DNA from: Paraburkholderia atlantica
GTDB taxonomy: Bacteria > Pseudomonadota > Gammaproteobacteria > Burkholderiales > Burkholderiaceae
Length of the DNA stretch: 64,000 nt
Assembly (NCBI RefSeq): GCF_009362785.1
Contig: NZ_WHNQ01000007.1
Location: 1 to 64,000 of the forward strand
Direction of reading: 5' to 3'
Positions 50,866-59,929 of this stretch are shown here, piece by piece. How positions within the stretch are numbered: the first letter of the stretch is position 1; every line of letters begins with the position of its first letter. The position numbers and the translations under genes were made by a program. The notes under the pieces are model-generated. The model did not search any database. It was not told the origin of the DNA and saw nothing but the letters and a program-made list of their open reading frames with translations.

Positions 50866-52140
50866 ATGAACATTCGACTCACTCAGGTTGCTCTCGCCAG
50901 CGCGCTCGTCGCCGGCGCCGCGCAGGTTGCCGTCCATGCGGCCACGCAGACGTCGTCCAGCGTGCGCGTGTGCACGATGCCGGGCAGCCCTTCGGCCGCG
51001 CTGGACAAGTCCGTTGCACGCGCGGTGTTGAGCACCGCGGGCATCGCCGCGACCTTCGCGACGCGCGGCATCGACGACAACGGCGACGACGACGGCATTT
51101 CCGCTCGCGAGCTATCGAAATCGCTGCAGCGCGACTGCGATGTGATCGCGGGCTTTCCGCGTTCGAGCGTCGCCGACGGCGCCGACTCGCAGTTGCTCTT
51201 TTCCCAGGGCTATCTGCACTCCGGCTATGTCAGCATTGCGCTGCGCGGCGACCATGCGGCCAGCACTAATGTCGCGGCACCGGACGGCAAGATCACGATT
51301 GCGGCGACCTGGTCGAGCCCGTCACAACTGATCGCGGTCCAGCAGAAGAACGCGCGCTTCGATCTGGAAACCACCTCCCAGCTGACTGTCGACGCCGTCG
51401 CGAAAGGACGCGCGCAACGTGCGATCGTCTGGTACCCGGCCGTGGTCGCGTATCGACATGCGCACCCGCAGCAGCACTTCGACGTCGCCGTTGCCGAATC
51501 GCCCTATGCCGACTGGCATCTCGTGTTCGCGTCGGGACCCGGCACGCAGCAACTGCAAAAGCGCATCGACGACGCACTCACGCGCTTGCGCAGCGATGGG
51601 CGGCTCGCGGCGCTAACGCGCAACTGGGCGTTACCCGCCACGATCGCGACCGGTTCGGCGACCACTCGCGCGAGCCTCGTGCGCAGTCCGGCACGCTATC
51701 TCGACGGCCCGACGCAAGCGTCGCCGCGCGCGGACGTATGGCGCGTGAGCGGCATGCCAGCCTCCGGCGGCTTCATCAAGGTCGCGGCGACGACCGAGGC
51801 TCCGTCGTTCGATCACGATCAGGTCGCCCACGGTGAACATCTATATGCCGATTCATGCGCGAAATGCCACGGCGAGAAGCTCGAAGGCAACACCGCGCCT
51901 TCGTTGATCGGACCGTCCTTCGCGCCAGCGGCCAACTCGCATCTGACGATCGGCGGCATCTATCAGTACATGTCGACCAACATGCCCGCGGATCATCCCG
52001 GCAAGATGAGCGACGAGGAGTACGCCGACCTGATGGCCTATCTGCTCTATACGAATGGCTACGACACGGGCAACGTGAAGCTGACCGCGCAGGCCGCGCA
52101 ATCCTCGACCACACCGCTGAACGCGGGACCGCGCCACTAA
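50866..52140 (+). CDS. Fusion of MxaJ/XoxJ-like periplasmic binding protein with cytochrome c
   Basis: 424 residues from ATG 50866 (AGGA upstream). Signal peptide ends AAQVAVHA. Residues about 28-265 match the periplasmic binding domain linked to quinoprotein dehydrogenases (SVRVCTMPGSPSAALDKSVA, DCDVIAGFPRSS, LLFSQGYLHSGYVSIALRGD, VAVAESPYADWHLVFA). Residues about 315-405 form a class I cytochrome c with Cys331, Cys334 and His335 (CAKCH) and a Met-bearing MPADHPGKMSDEEYADLMAY. Known methanol-oxidation loci encode these as separate xoxJ and xoxG genes. It probably accepts electrons from the upstream dehydrogenase. Confidence 0.82.
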   Translation: MNIRLTQVALASALVAGAAQVAVHAATQTSSSVRVCTMPGSPSAALDKSVARAVLSTAGIAATFATRGIDDNGDDDGISARELSKSLQRDCDVIAGFPRSSVADGADSQLLFSQGYLHSGYVSIALRGDHAASTNVAAPDGKITIAATWSSPSQLIAVQQKNARFDLETTSQLTVDAVAKGRAQRAIVWYPAVVAYRHAHPQQHFDVAVAESPYADWHLVFASGPGTQQLQKRIDDALTRLRSDGRLAALTRNWALPATIATGSATTRASLVRSPARYLDGPTQASPRADVWRVSGMPASGGFIKVAATTEAPSFDHDQVAHGEHLYADSCAKCHGEKLEGNTAPSLIGPSFAPAANSHLTIGGIYQYMSTNMPADHPGKMSDEEYADLMAYLLYTNGYDTGNVKLTAQAAQSSTTPLNAGPRH

Positions 52141-52226
52141 CACGTTGCTTCGCATTGCATTGCAGCGCCACGCCGCTTCGATCGAATGCGGCATGGCCGA
52201 CCCATTTCTTTTCTCAGGACATCATC

Positions 52227-52541
52227 ATGGTCTCTCACAATCGCAGACATTTCATTCTCCAGGCCGCGGGCCTGTGCGCCGCGCTCGCCAGCGCCGACCT
52301 CGCGCTCGCCGCGCCGCCGCCCGTCGATGAAAACGACGCCACGGCCGGCTCGCTCGGCTATCGTGCGAAAGCGAGCAGCGTCGACGCCGCGAAGTTCCCC
52401 AAGTACCATGCGGGCCAGACCTGCGCGAACTGTCGTTTCTATACCGGCGCAGCGGGTGAGGCCGCTGGACCGTGCCCGATGTTCCCGGGTAAATCCGTTG
52501 CGGCGGACGGCTGGTGTAATGTCTATGCGCCACGAGTTTGA
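52227..52541 (+). CDS. High-potential iron-sulfur protein (HiPIP)
   Basis: 104 residues. An N-terminal export signal (NRRHFILQAAGLCAALASAD) with an RR resembles a Tat signal, needed for a prefolded cluster protein. Four cluster cysteines occur in the HiPIP spacing: CANCRFY, GPCPMFPG and GWCNVYAP. A periplasmic one-electron carrier lying 86 bp after the cytochrome fusion, it plausibly relays electrons from the cytochrome to a terminal oxidase. Confidence 0.92.
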   Translation: MVSHNRRHFILQAAGLCAALASADLALAAPPPVDENDATAGSLGYRAKASSVDAAKFPKYHAGQTCANCRFYTGAAGEAAGPCPMFPGKSVAADGWCNVYAPRV

Positions 52542-52717
52542 GCGCTGGTCTGCGGGTGCGCCACGAAACGGCGCACCCGCGACGGATCAGCCGACGCTTC
52601 GCTCGCTGATTCGATGCGATTGCTGAACGACGTTGGAGCTCTGCTAAGCTACTGTCCGCCGCATGTGTTCTTAGTCTCCCGAACAAACAGCGAGAACATT
52701 TGAACCGGAGCAGATCG

Positions 52718-53128
52718 ATGTCAACTCCCTGGACGGGGCGCTGCCTGTGCGGCGCGGTGCAATACAAAGCTGACGGTGATTCACTCGCGCAACTCATCTG
52801 CCATTGCCGCGATTGTCAGCGCGCTTCCGGTTCCGCGGGTTTGCCGGTCGTCGTGGTGAGAGCGGCCAGCTTTTCGTTCGAAGGTGAAATCAGGCCTTAT
52901 ACGAAGATCGGCGGCAGCGGAATGCCGACGACGCGCAACTTCTGCCCTCATTGCGGCAGCCTGCTATTCGGTACGCCGCATCACGCGCCGGATATCGTGA
53001 CGCTCTACGCCGGCACGCTCGATGATCCTTCCAGATTCAACCCCGAGTTCGCTCAGTTCACGTCGGAACGCCATCGACTGGACGCCCACCTGCCGGACAT
53101 GCCCCACCATCCGCGAAGAGCCCCCTGA
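52718..53128 (+). CDS. GFA-family (glutathione-dependent formaldehyde-activating-like) protein
   Basis: 136 residues from ATG 52718 (CGGAG upstream; TTG 52700 possible). Zinc-binding GFA/CENP-V pattern: GRCLCGAVQY, CHCRDCQRASGS, and NFCPHCGSLLFG. Location after an alcohol-oxidation module suggests handling of formaldehyde or another glutathione adduct, but most family members have no proven activity. Confidence 0.88.
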   Translation: MSTPWTGRCLCGAVQYKADGDSLAQLICHCRDCQRASGSAGLPVVVVRAASFSFEGEIRPYTKIGGSGMPTTRNFCPHCGSLLFGTPHHAPDIVTLYAGTLDDPSRFNPEFAQFTSERHRLDAHLPDMPHHPRRAP

Positions 53129-53553
53129 CCGGCGCAATCGCAGGGAAACCTGCCTCATCAAGGCCTGCCCTCACCGGTCGCAGCATTGGCATTGATAACG
53201 CCCATGCATCAATGCTTCCAAAAATCGCACTTCTACTCCTGGTCTTCTTGCGCAACTATGTGTCACAGAAGCCCGAGAAAACGGTTCAAAAGAACAGCGC
53301 ATTAGAAGAAGAACCCACAAGCGCGTGACGCCGTTCCTATCAGCGCATCCAACTGCGAGCTCGAGTCACGTTCGCGGCGCTGCGCACCGACGCATCTTTT
53401 GCACGACGCACGTCGCCGTTGATTCCCGCTGCCACAAGCACGCGCGCTCGACGACGCGGGTTTCGCTCGCACCTGCTGCGAGCGAAGCGCAGCACTGGTC
53501 GCATGCAAAGCCGCTTTCCGTTCATGTCGCAAGAAAATTCAGGAGACTTCTAC
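53129..53553. other. Promoter region of the ATP-citrate-lyase-like operon
   Basis: 425 bp without a gene. It holds a LysR box at 53191-53213 followed by TTCCAAAAATCGCACTT, which is nearly repeated upstream of the transporter (57665-57681). I see no other structure that I would defend. Confidence 0.5.
53191..53213. promoter_or_regulatory. LysR-type operator ATTGAT-N11-ATCAAT (copy 1)
   Basis: Perfect 6-bp inverted arms, ATTGAT 53191-53196 and ATCAAT 53208-53213, with an 11-bp spacer, the T-N11-A class of LysR boxes. An identical-arm copy lies at 57640-57662. Spacers share AACG, and 17 downstream bases are also nearly conserved, indicating one regulator for both transcripts. Confidence 0.8.
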
Positions 53554-54858
53554 ATGCAAATCACTGGAATGCTGCACGGCGCGCGCCTGCTGCAATTTGT
53601 CGGATTTCCGGCCAGCGAAGTGCTGGGGCCCGGGGCGAGCGAGGAAGAGATCAAGTCGCTGATCGACCGTCACAAGCAGATCTTCATCAAGCCGGTATTC
53701 AAGGGCGGCGTGGGCAAAAAAGGCAAGGCCGGATTGCTCGGCCGCGCGACCGATCTCAAGACCGCGCTTGCGGAGAAAGAGCGCCTCTACTTCGCCGAGC
53801 ATATCGTGGGGCACGTAAGGGCCAAGGCGAACGGCGTGACGTTCGAAGCCGGAGTACCAGCCAAACACGAAGTCTACTTTTCGATTACCGATTCCACCCG
53901 CTTTCGCGCTCCGACCATGACGCTCTCGCATAGGGGCGGCATGGATATCGAGGAGGTCGATCCCAGGCACGTCGCAATGGTGCCCTTCGATGCGTTGACC
54001 GGCCTGAAAGCGTTCGTCGTCGCCAATGCGCTGAGCGAGATCGGTGCGCCGCGCGAGATCATTTCTCCGCTCGTGCAGCAGTTGCCCAAGCTCTGGGAGC
54101 TCTTTCACGACTTCGGCATGACGACGCTCGAACTGAATCCGATCCGCATGCGCGAGGACAAGAAGGGGCGCCTCATTCCGGTGGCCTGCGACTTCAAATG
54201 TGGATTCGATCGCGACGACCCGCGCTTCTCCCGTCTCGGCCTGCCCGCTCACCTGTTCGCCGCGGACTACTCGGACTTCGAGCAGGAGATCAATCAGCTT
54301 CGCACTCACCAGGGTCAAAGCGATGTCTACGTGATCAACGACAACGGAACGATCCTCGCGCCCACGTTCGGCGGCGGAGCCAATTCGCTCGTCACGGAGA
54401 TGTTGGGCGACGCGGCCATCATCTCGTCGGATTTTGGCGGCAATCCGCCCTACGAAAAGATGAAGGAAGTGGCGCGCATCTGCTTCCGACATTGGCTGAA
54501 GCAGTCCAACGTACTGTTCATCATCGGCGGCAAGTCCAACAACACCGACATATACGAAACGCTGCGCGCGATGGCCGATGCACTGCGCGAGCACTTCAGC
54601 GAGCACGGTCCGACGCCGCTCTATGTCGTCCTCGGACGCGGCGGCCCGAACCTCGTGCGCGGCATGTCCGCACTGCGCGACACCTGTGATGCGCTCGGCC
54701 TGCCCTATCGCCTCTTCGGCTTCGATTCCGACATCAGCGAAGTGATCCAGTACGCACGGAAGGCCGATGCATGGATGCAATCCGGCGGACGCGCGCAGGT
54801 CGCGGCGCATATCGGCGCGCGCGAGGCGCACCCGCAAGCAGAAACGCACGTGGCCTAA
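53554..54858 (+). CDS. ATP-citrate-lyase-like small subunit (ATP-grasp plus citrate-binding domain)
   Basis: 434 residues from ATG 53554 (CAGGAGA upstream; longer frame discarded). ATP-grasp domain of the succinyl-CoA-synthetase beta type: HKQIFIKPVFKGGVGKKGKA, FDALTGLKAFVVANALSEIG, MTTLELNPIRM (metal-binding Glu/Asn), VACDFKCGFDRDD. The C-terminal half (VYVINDNGTILAPTFGGGAN, SSDFGGNPPYEKMKEVARIC, VVLGRGGPNLVRGMSALRD) matches the citrate-binding domain of ATP-citrate lyase. It would activate citrate or a similar tricarboxylate to a CoA thioester with the next gene's product, 10 bp downstream. Confidence 0.8.
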   Translation: MQITGMLHGARLLQFVGFPASEVLGPGASEEEIKSLIDRHKQIFIKPVFKGGVGKKGKAGLLGRATDLKTALAEKERLYFAEHIVGHVRAKANGVTFEAGVPAKHEVYFSITDSTRFRAPTMTLSHRGGMDIEEVDPRHVAMVPFDALTGLKAFVVANALSEIGAPREIISPLVQQLPKLWELFHDFGMTTLELNPIRMREDKKGRLIPVACDFKCGFDRDDPRFSRLGLPAHLFAADYSDFEQEINQLRTHQGQSDVYVINDNGTILAPTFGGGANSLVTEMLGDAAIISSDFGGNPPYEKMKEVARICFRHWLKQSNVLFIIGGKSNNTDIYETLRAMADALREHFSEHGPTPLYVVLGRGGPNLVRGMSALRDTCDALGLPYRLFGFDSDISEVIQYARKADAWMQSGGRAQVAAHIGAREAHPQAETHVA

Positions 54859-54868
54859 GGAGATAGAC

Positions 54869-57568
54869 GTGGTCAAGCAAGGAAACAATCATTTCAGGTA
54901 TTTCGTAGGCATCCAGTCGCTCGCACACATCGCCACGCGCGAAGACCGGGTATGCGTGCTCAACATACTGGGCGGCGAGTCGTCGGAGGTGACGCCGGTG
55001 AGCCATGCGTTTTCGGGCGCGAACGTCGTGTTCGGCACGGCGCCTGGCAAAGGCGGACAGGTGCTCGCGACTCCCGCGGGCGACATCCCCGTCTACAACA
55101 ACGTGCGCGAAGGCCTCGAAGCCGGGCACCGGTTCAATTGCGGCGTCGTGTACCTGCCGCCTTCGGCCGCGCGCGACGGCGTAGCCGAATTGATCCGCGT
55201 GAATCCCGATCTGCGCAAGATCTTCATCATCACGGAGAAGATCTCGGTGCACGACGCACGGGAAATTCGAGCGATGGGCCAGCAGGCCGGCATCGACATC
55301 TTTGGTGCAAACGGACTGGGCGTCGCGGATTCGTGGCAGCGCGTGCGCATCGGCGGCGCGCTCGGCGGCGACGATCCCGGCGCGACTTTGCGGCAGGGCT
55401 CCATCGCGATCTTTTCCAACTCGGGAGGATTCAGCACCACCATCGCGCAATATCTGCGCATGAGCGGCTGGGGTACGTCGACCGTGGTCTCCAGCGGCAA
55501 GGACGTCTACATCCACTATGCCGCGCCGGAATTCGCCTTCGCCCTCGCCAACGACGCGCGCAGCAAGGCCGCCGTGCTGTACTGCGAGCCGGGCGGCTAC
55601 TACGAGGCCGACGCCGCATTCACGAAACCGGTCGTCGCGTGCGTGGTGGGACGCTGGAAGAGCCGTCTCACGCGTGCGGTGGGCCACGCGGGCGCGATGG
55701 CGGGCGGCGCCGACGATGCGCGCGCGAAAGAGCGCTGGTTCATGGAGAAGTTTGGCGTCGAGCGGCTCTTCACGCCGGACGATCCGTGCTGCTCGGCAAA
55801 GGGCGCGGTGGTGACGAACATCGCGCACATTCCGGCGGCACTCACGGCGGTGATGCGCGAGAACGCGACGATGCCCGACTTCGAGCCCGAAGGCAGCCTT
55901 GCGCTCAAACCGTGGTTTGGCTCGGATCAGGGTCTCGCACTGCCCGGTGAACTCGCCCTGCCTGTGGTGGAAGCCATCGCGCCGTACAACGAGCAGGTGG
56001 CGCGGGTGAACAGCCAGATAGGCGCGGTCCCGCCGCGCCAGCCGATGAAGGATGCGTCGGGCGCCTCTCAGATGGATGCGAGCTCGCAGGTGAGCAGCCT
56101 GCACGGCGTGTCGATGCTCGAAGCGGCGACCCACTCGCTCGAAGAGAATGTCTGTCTCGCGCTACTGCACGAATTGGGCGGAGCGAACGACGCGAAGCTC
56201 ATCGACGTGGCGGTTGGCGCAGCGGTGAACTTGCACGGCACGCCGGAACTGGCGGCCGCGCAGGCTTCGCGCGAGGCGGGCAATGCGCCCAACGCCGTGC
56301 TCGCGGCTGCGGCGGCGATCGTCGGGCCGATTCGTCAGCGCGCCGCGCGTGAGGCGGCAGCACTCATGATCGACCGCTTCGCGGCAGCCAGGCTCACGGA
56401 CGCGTTCGATGAGACTTTCGATACCGATGCCGTCGATACCACCGGCAGCGCGGCGCTCTTCTCCGCTGAACCCGACCCGAAAGCGCAAGCGATGCTCGCG
56501 GCGCTCGCCGCGCGCGGCGTGAGTTCCGCAATCATCCGGTGGCTGGCGTGCGGCCCGGGACATCCGCATTCGGAAGCCGTTCTCGCGGCCATCACGACGA
56601 CGCTCGCCTGGGGTCCGCTCATGCGCAAGCGCATCTCGCGCCTGACGGCGGAAAGTCTGCCGTGGTGGACGAAACTCTTCGGCACGATGATCGGCGCTTC
56701 GGCGGATGCTTCGCGCCACAGCTCCGAGGGCTTTTGCGGCTTCGCCACCGAAGAGCTGCTTGGCGAGCGCACCGTGACCGAAATCGCTTTCGCGGCGCTC
56801 CTCAACCTGAAACCCAGCGCCGACGATTTGTTCGCCTTCAGGACGCTCGCCGGCTTGTTGCTGACAAACGGACCAGGCGCAATTTCGGCACAGGGCGCAA
56901 AGGGCGCGGTATCCGCAGATGGCCCCGAGAGCCCCGAGCGCGTGCAGCTGAACAAGGCGCTCGCGGGGTTCCTCACACACACCGGCTATACGCATGGCGG
57001 CAACGGCTATGAAGGCATTGCGTTCCTCAACGAGGCGTTCCGCGAAAGCGGCCTCGATGATCCTTCCGATGCGCACCATGCCGTCGACCTGGAAGCGCTC
57101 GCGCGCCGCTCCGTCGATCGTTACGCGCAGTACAAGGCACGCCAGAAGCATGCGGGCAGTCTCGACATCGCGAAACTTCCGGGTGTGAATCATCCGGTCT
57201 TCAAAGACAAGCCGGTGAATCACGACCCGCGCGAGGTCTTCATAGCGAACCTCTATGAAGCTCGCGGAGAGTACAACGTGTTCCATGCGTATTACCGCGC
57301 GCTCGTCCAGGCGCTTTTCGATGCCGGCGTGTCGCGTAACGTCTATTGCGTCAATGTCGACGCAGTGATCGCCGCGCTGCTGCTCAAGATGCTGTGGAAG
57401 CCGCTCAGGCGCGGAGCGTTCAGCGAGGCGGATCTCGAAACGGCCGCGTTCACGATCTTTCTCTATCCGCGCATGCTCGGCTGCGCTGCTGAAATTGACG
57501 ATCACCTGAACCGCGGACGCAATATGGATACGCGCACGGCCGCTTCCCAATGCCACTTCGTGGCGTGA
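54869..57568 (+). CDS. ATP-citrate-lyase-like large subunit (CoA-ligase alpha plus citrate-synthase-like domain)
   Basis: 899 residues from GTG 54869 (AAGGAGATAGAC upstream). N-terminal CoA-binding/ligase part: SHAFSGANVVFGTAPG, IFIITEKISVHDAREIR, IAIFSNSGGFSTTIAQYLRM, and phosphohistidine H273 in RAVGHAGAMAGG. The C-terminal part is citrate-synthase-like (ACGPGHPHSEAVLAAITTTL, TGYTHGGNGYEGIAFLNEAF). It is about 290 residues longer than bacterial AclA; the extra length is an Ala-rich middle region (about residues 420-580). Together with the preceding gene it would cleave citrate or an analogue to acetyl-CoA plus oxaloacetate. Confidence 0.78.
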   Translation: MVKQGNNHFRYFVGIQSLAHIATREDRVCVLNILGGESSEVTPVSHAFSGANVVFGTAPGKGGQVLATPAGDIPVYNNVREGLEAGHRFNCGVVYLPPSAARDGVAELIRVNPDLRKIFIITEKISVHDAREIRAMGQQAGIDIFGANGLGVADSWQRVRIGGALGGDDPGATLRQGSIAIFSNSGGFSTTIAQYLRMSGWGTSTVVSSGKDVYIHYAAPEFAFALANDARSKAAVLYCEPGGYYEADAAFTKPVVACVVGRWKSRLTRAVGHAGAMAGGADDARAKERWFMEKFGVERLFTPDDPCCSAKGAVVTNIAHIPAALTAVMRENATMPDFEPEGSLALKPWFGSDQGLALPGELALPVVEAIAPYNEQVARVNSQIGAVPPRQPMKDASGASQMDASSQVSSLHGVSMLEAATHSLEENVCLALLHELGGANDAKLIDVAVGAAVNLHGTPELAAAQASREAGNAPNAVLAAAAAIVGPIRQRAAREAAALMIDRFAAARLTDAFDETFDTDAVDTTGSAALFSAEPDPKAQAMLAALAARGVSSAIIRWLACGPGHPHSEAVLAAITTTLAWGPLMRKRISRLTAESLPWWTKLFGTMIGASADASRHSSEGFCGFATEELLGERTVTEIAFAALLNLKPSADDLFAFRTLAGLLLTNGPGAISAQGAKGAVSADGPESPERVQLNKALAGFLTHTGYTHGGNGYEGIAFLNEAFRESGLDDPSDAHHAVDLEALARRSVDRYAQYKARQKHAGSLDIAKLPGVNHPVFKDKPVNHDPREVFIANLYEARGEYNVFHAYYRALVQALFDAGVSRNVYCVNVDAVIAALLLKMLWKPLRRGAFSEADLETAAFTIFLYPRMLGCAAEIDDHLNRGRNMDTRTAASQCHFVA

Positions 57569-57639
57569 CGAAAAAGGCCTCTGACGGCCGCCGCCGTGCT
57601 CGCATTGCGCGGCGCGGTGGCGACGGCGGCAGGGCCGCG

Positions 57640-57662
57640 ATTGATAACGGCAGAACATCAAT
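57640..57662. promoter_or_regulatory. LysR-type operator ATTGAT-N11-ATCAAT (copy 2)
   Basis: ATTGAT 57640-57645 and ATCAAT 57657-57662 with an 11-bp spacer; arms identical to the copy at 53191, followed by TTCCAAAAGTTGCACTT. Lies 106 bp before the transporter start, so the transporter has its own regulated promoter. Confidence 0.8.
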
Positions 57663-57767
57663 CGTTCCAAAAGTTGCACTTATCGTTTTGCCGCCTCCAG
57701 GCCAATATTTCCAAAACCACAATCGGCCGGACCACCGCGTCTTTTCAAGATCTCAGGAGACACCTCG

Positions 57768-59063
57768 ATGCACCCCTCGTCTAACCTTTCCACCGGACGT
57801 TCGAAGGCCGCCACGGTTTTCCGTGTAACGGCCGGGAATTTCCTGGAGCAGTTCGACTTCTTCCTGTTCGGCTTCTACGCCACGCAGATCGCCAACGTTT
57901 TCTTCCCCGCCCACAGCGAGTTTGCCTCGTTGATGATGACGTTCGCCGTGTTCGGCGCCGGCTTCCTGATGCGCCCGCTGGGCGCGATCGTGCTCGGCGC
58001 CTACATCGACGACGTCGGCCGCCGCAAGGGCCTCATCGTCACGCTTTCGATCATGGCGAGCGGCACGATCCTGATCGCGTTCGTACCGGGCTACGCGACG
58101 ATCGGACTTCTGGCGCCCGCGCTCGTGCTGCTCGGACGGCTGCTGCAGGGCTTCTCGGCGGGCGCGGAGCTGGGCGGCGTGTCGGTGTATCTTGCCGAGA
58201 TGGCCACGCCCGGCCGCAAAGGGTTTTTCACGAGCTGGCAGTCCGCGAGCCAACAGGTGGCGATCGTCGTCGCCGCGGGCCTCGGCTTCGGGCTCAATCA
58301 GTGGCTGAGCGCATCGGCCATCGCAGCATGGGGTTGGCGCGTGCCGTTCTTCGTGGGCTGCATGATCGTGCCGTTCATCTTCATGCTGCGTCGCAATCTG
58401 GAGGAAACGCAGGAGTTCAAGGCGCGCCAGCATCGTCCGACCATGAAGGAAGTACTCGGCACGCTGGTCCAGAACTGGGCCGTCGTCGTCGCAGGCATGA
58501 TGCTGGTGGCGATGACCACCACGAGCTTTTACCTCATCACGGTCTACGCGCCGACCTTCGGCAAGACGGTCCTGCACCTGAGCACCGCCGACAGCCTGCT
58601 CGTGACGCTGTGTGTCGGCGTATCGAACTTCGTGTGGCTGCCGATCGGCGGGGCGCTCTCCGACAAGCTCGGCCGCCGGCCGCTCCTCGTCGCCATGACG
58701 GTGCTCGCCATCGCGACCGCTTACCCGGCACTGTCGCTGCTCGCTCACGCGCCGAGCTTCGTCAACATGCTGCTCGTCCTCCTTTGGCTCTCGTTCATGT
58801 ACGGCATCTATAACGGTGCGATGGTCGTCGCGCTCACGGAAGTGATGCCGGTGCAGGTGCGCGTTGCCGGGTTCTCGCTCGCCTACAGCCTCGCGACGGC
58901 CGTGTTCGGAGGCTTCACGCCCGCGATCTCGACGGCGCTCATTCATATGACTGGCGACAAGGCCGCGCCCGGATACTGGATGAGCCTCGCCGCAGCGTGC
59001 GCGCTGTTGGCGACGTTCGCGCTCTATCGCCGCCGCGCAGTAACGCTGACGCCGGCGCACTGA
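57768..59063 (+). CDS. MFS carboxylate:proton symporter (citrate/tricarballylate type)
   Basis: 431 residues from ATG 57768 (AGGAGA upstream), 12 membrane spans. Family marks: [80 protein letters not shown], as in CitA/TcuC metabolite-proton symporters. Coupling to the lyase genes and a shared LysR box suggests import of citrate or a related tri- or dicarboxylate. Confidence 0.9.
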   Translation: MHPSSNLSTGRSKAATVFRVTAGNFLEQFDFFLFGFYATQIANVFFPAHSEFASLMMTFAVFGAGFLMRPLGAIVLGAYIDDVGRRKGLIVTLSIMASGTILIAFVPGYATIGLLAPALVLLGRLLQGFSAGAELGGVSVYLAEMATPGRKGFFTSWQSASQQVAIVVAAGLGFGLNQWLSASAIAAWGWRVPFFVGCMIVPFIFMLRRNLEETQEFKARQHRPTMKEVLGTLVQNWAVVVAGMMLVAMTTTSFYLITVYAPTFGKTVLHLSTADSLLVTLCVGVSNFVWLPIGGALSDKLGRRPLLVAMTVLAIATAYPALSLLAHAPSFVNMLLVLLWLSFMYGIYNGAMVVALTEVMPVQVRVAGFSLAYSLATAVFGGFTPAISTALIHMTGDKAAPGYWMSLAAACALLATFALYRRRAVTLTPAH

Positions 59064-59100
59064 TGCGCTTGCCCCGCATCCACCGCAACCGCACACGACC

Positions 59101-59889
59101 ATGACCATGAAAAATCTGCTTCTGAAACTTTGCGCCGCGGCGCTCGTCGCAGGCTCGGCCGCTGCGGCGAACGTGCAGGCCGCCGACCTGCACGTGATGA
59201 GCTCCGGCGGCTTCACCGCCGCGTACAAGGTGCTCGGCCCGAGGTTCGCGTCCCAGACTGGCAACACGCTCGACACCTCGCTCGGGCCCTCGATGGGCAA
59301 ATCGCCCGAAGCGATCCCCAACAGGCTCGAGCGCGGCGAGCCCGCGGACGCCGTCATCATGGTCGGCTACGCACTCGACGAGCTGATCAAGCAAGGCAAG
59401 GTCATCCCCGGATCGCGGGTAGAGCTGGCCGATTCGCGCATCGGCATGGTCGTGCGCGAAGGGGCGGTGAAGCCCGACATCGGCTCACCCGAGGGCCTCA
59501 GGCAGACCCTGTTGCAGGCGAAGTCGATCGCCTACTCGGACAGCGCGAGCGGCGTTTATATCGAGCGAGAGCTGTTCAGGAAGCTGGGCATCGAGGATCA
59601 GGTCAGGTCGAAGGCGAAAATGATCCCGCGGATTCCGGTGGCGTCGGTGGTGGCAAACGGGGACTACGAAATCGGCTTCCAGCAGGTGAGCGAATTGCTG
59701 CCCGTCCAGGGCGCCACGTTCGTCGGCAAGATTCCCGAGTCTCTGCAGTCCGTCACACGTTTCGCCGCCGGCATTCCCGTCGGGGCGCGGCATCCGAAGG
59801 AAGCGAAAGCGCTTCTCGACTATCTTGCTTCACCCGATGTACAAGCGGAAGTGAAATCGACCGGGCTCGATTCCGTCGTGGCGCATTGA
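59101..59889 (+). CDS. Periplasmic substrate-binding protein (ModA-like)
   Basis: 262 residues with signal peptide (LCAAALVAGSAAAANVQA). Type II binding fold of the molybdate/ModA group: DLHVMSSGGFTAAYKVLGPR, GEPADAVIMVGYALDELIKQ, YSDSASGVYIERELFRKLGI, EIGFQQVSELLPVQGATFVG. No ABC permease or ATPase follows. Such lone ModA-like proteins occur in carboxylate operons, possibly as sensors or scavengers. 37 bp after the transporter stop, so co-transcribed. Confidence 0.85.
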   Translation: MTMKNLLLKLCAAALVAGSAAAANVQAADLHVMSSGGFTAAYKVLGPRFASQTGNTLDTSLGPSMGKSPEAIPNRLERGEPADAVIMVGYALDELIKQGKVIPGSRVELADSRIGMVVREGAVKPDIGSPEGLRQTLLQAKSIAYSDSASGVYIERELFRKLGIEDQVRSKAKMIPRIPVASVVANGDYEIGFQQVSELLPVQGATFVGKIPESLQSVTRFAAGIPVGARHPKEAKALLDYLASPDVQAEVKSTGLDSVVAH

Positions 59890-59929
59890 GGCAGAACCAC
59901 GGAAAGGCTTGTCTCAGCCAGTATTCCCG

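Noticed and set aside
53539..54888. 449-residue minus-strand frame antisense to the lyase small subunit
   Set aside because: No domain, composition typical of antisense frames in GC-rich DNA, and the plus-strand gene is convincing.
57753..59360. 535-residue minus-strand frame across the MFS gene
   Set aside because: His/Glu/Arg-rich antisense shadow. The plus-strand frame encodes a complete 12-span transporter.
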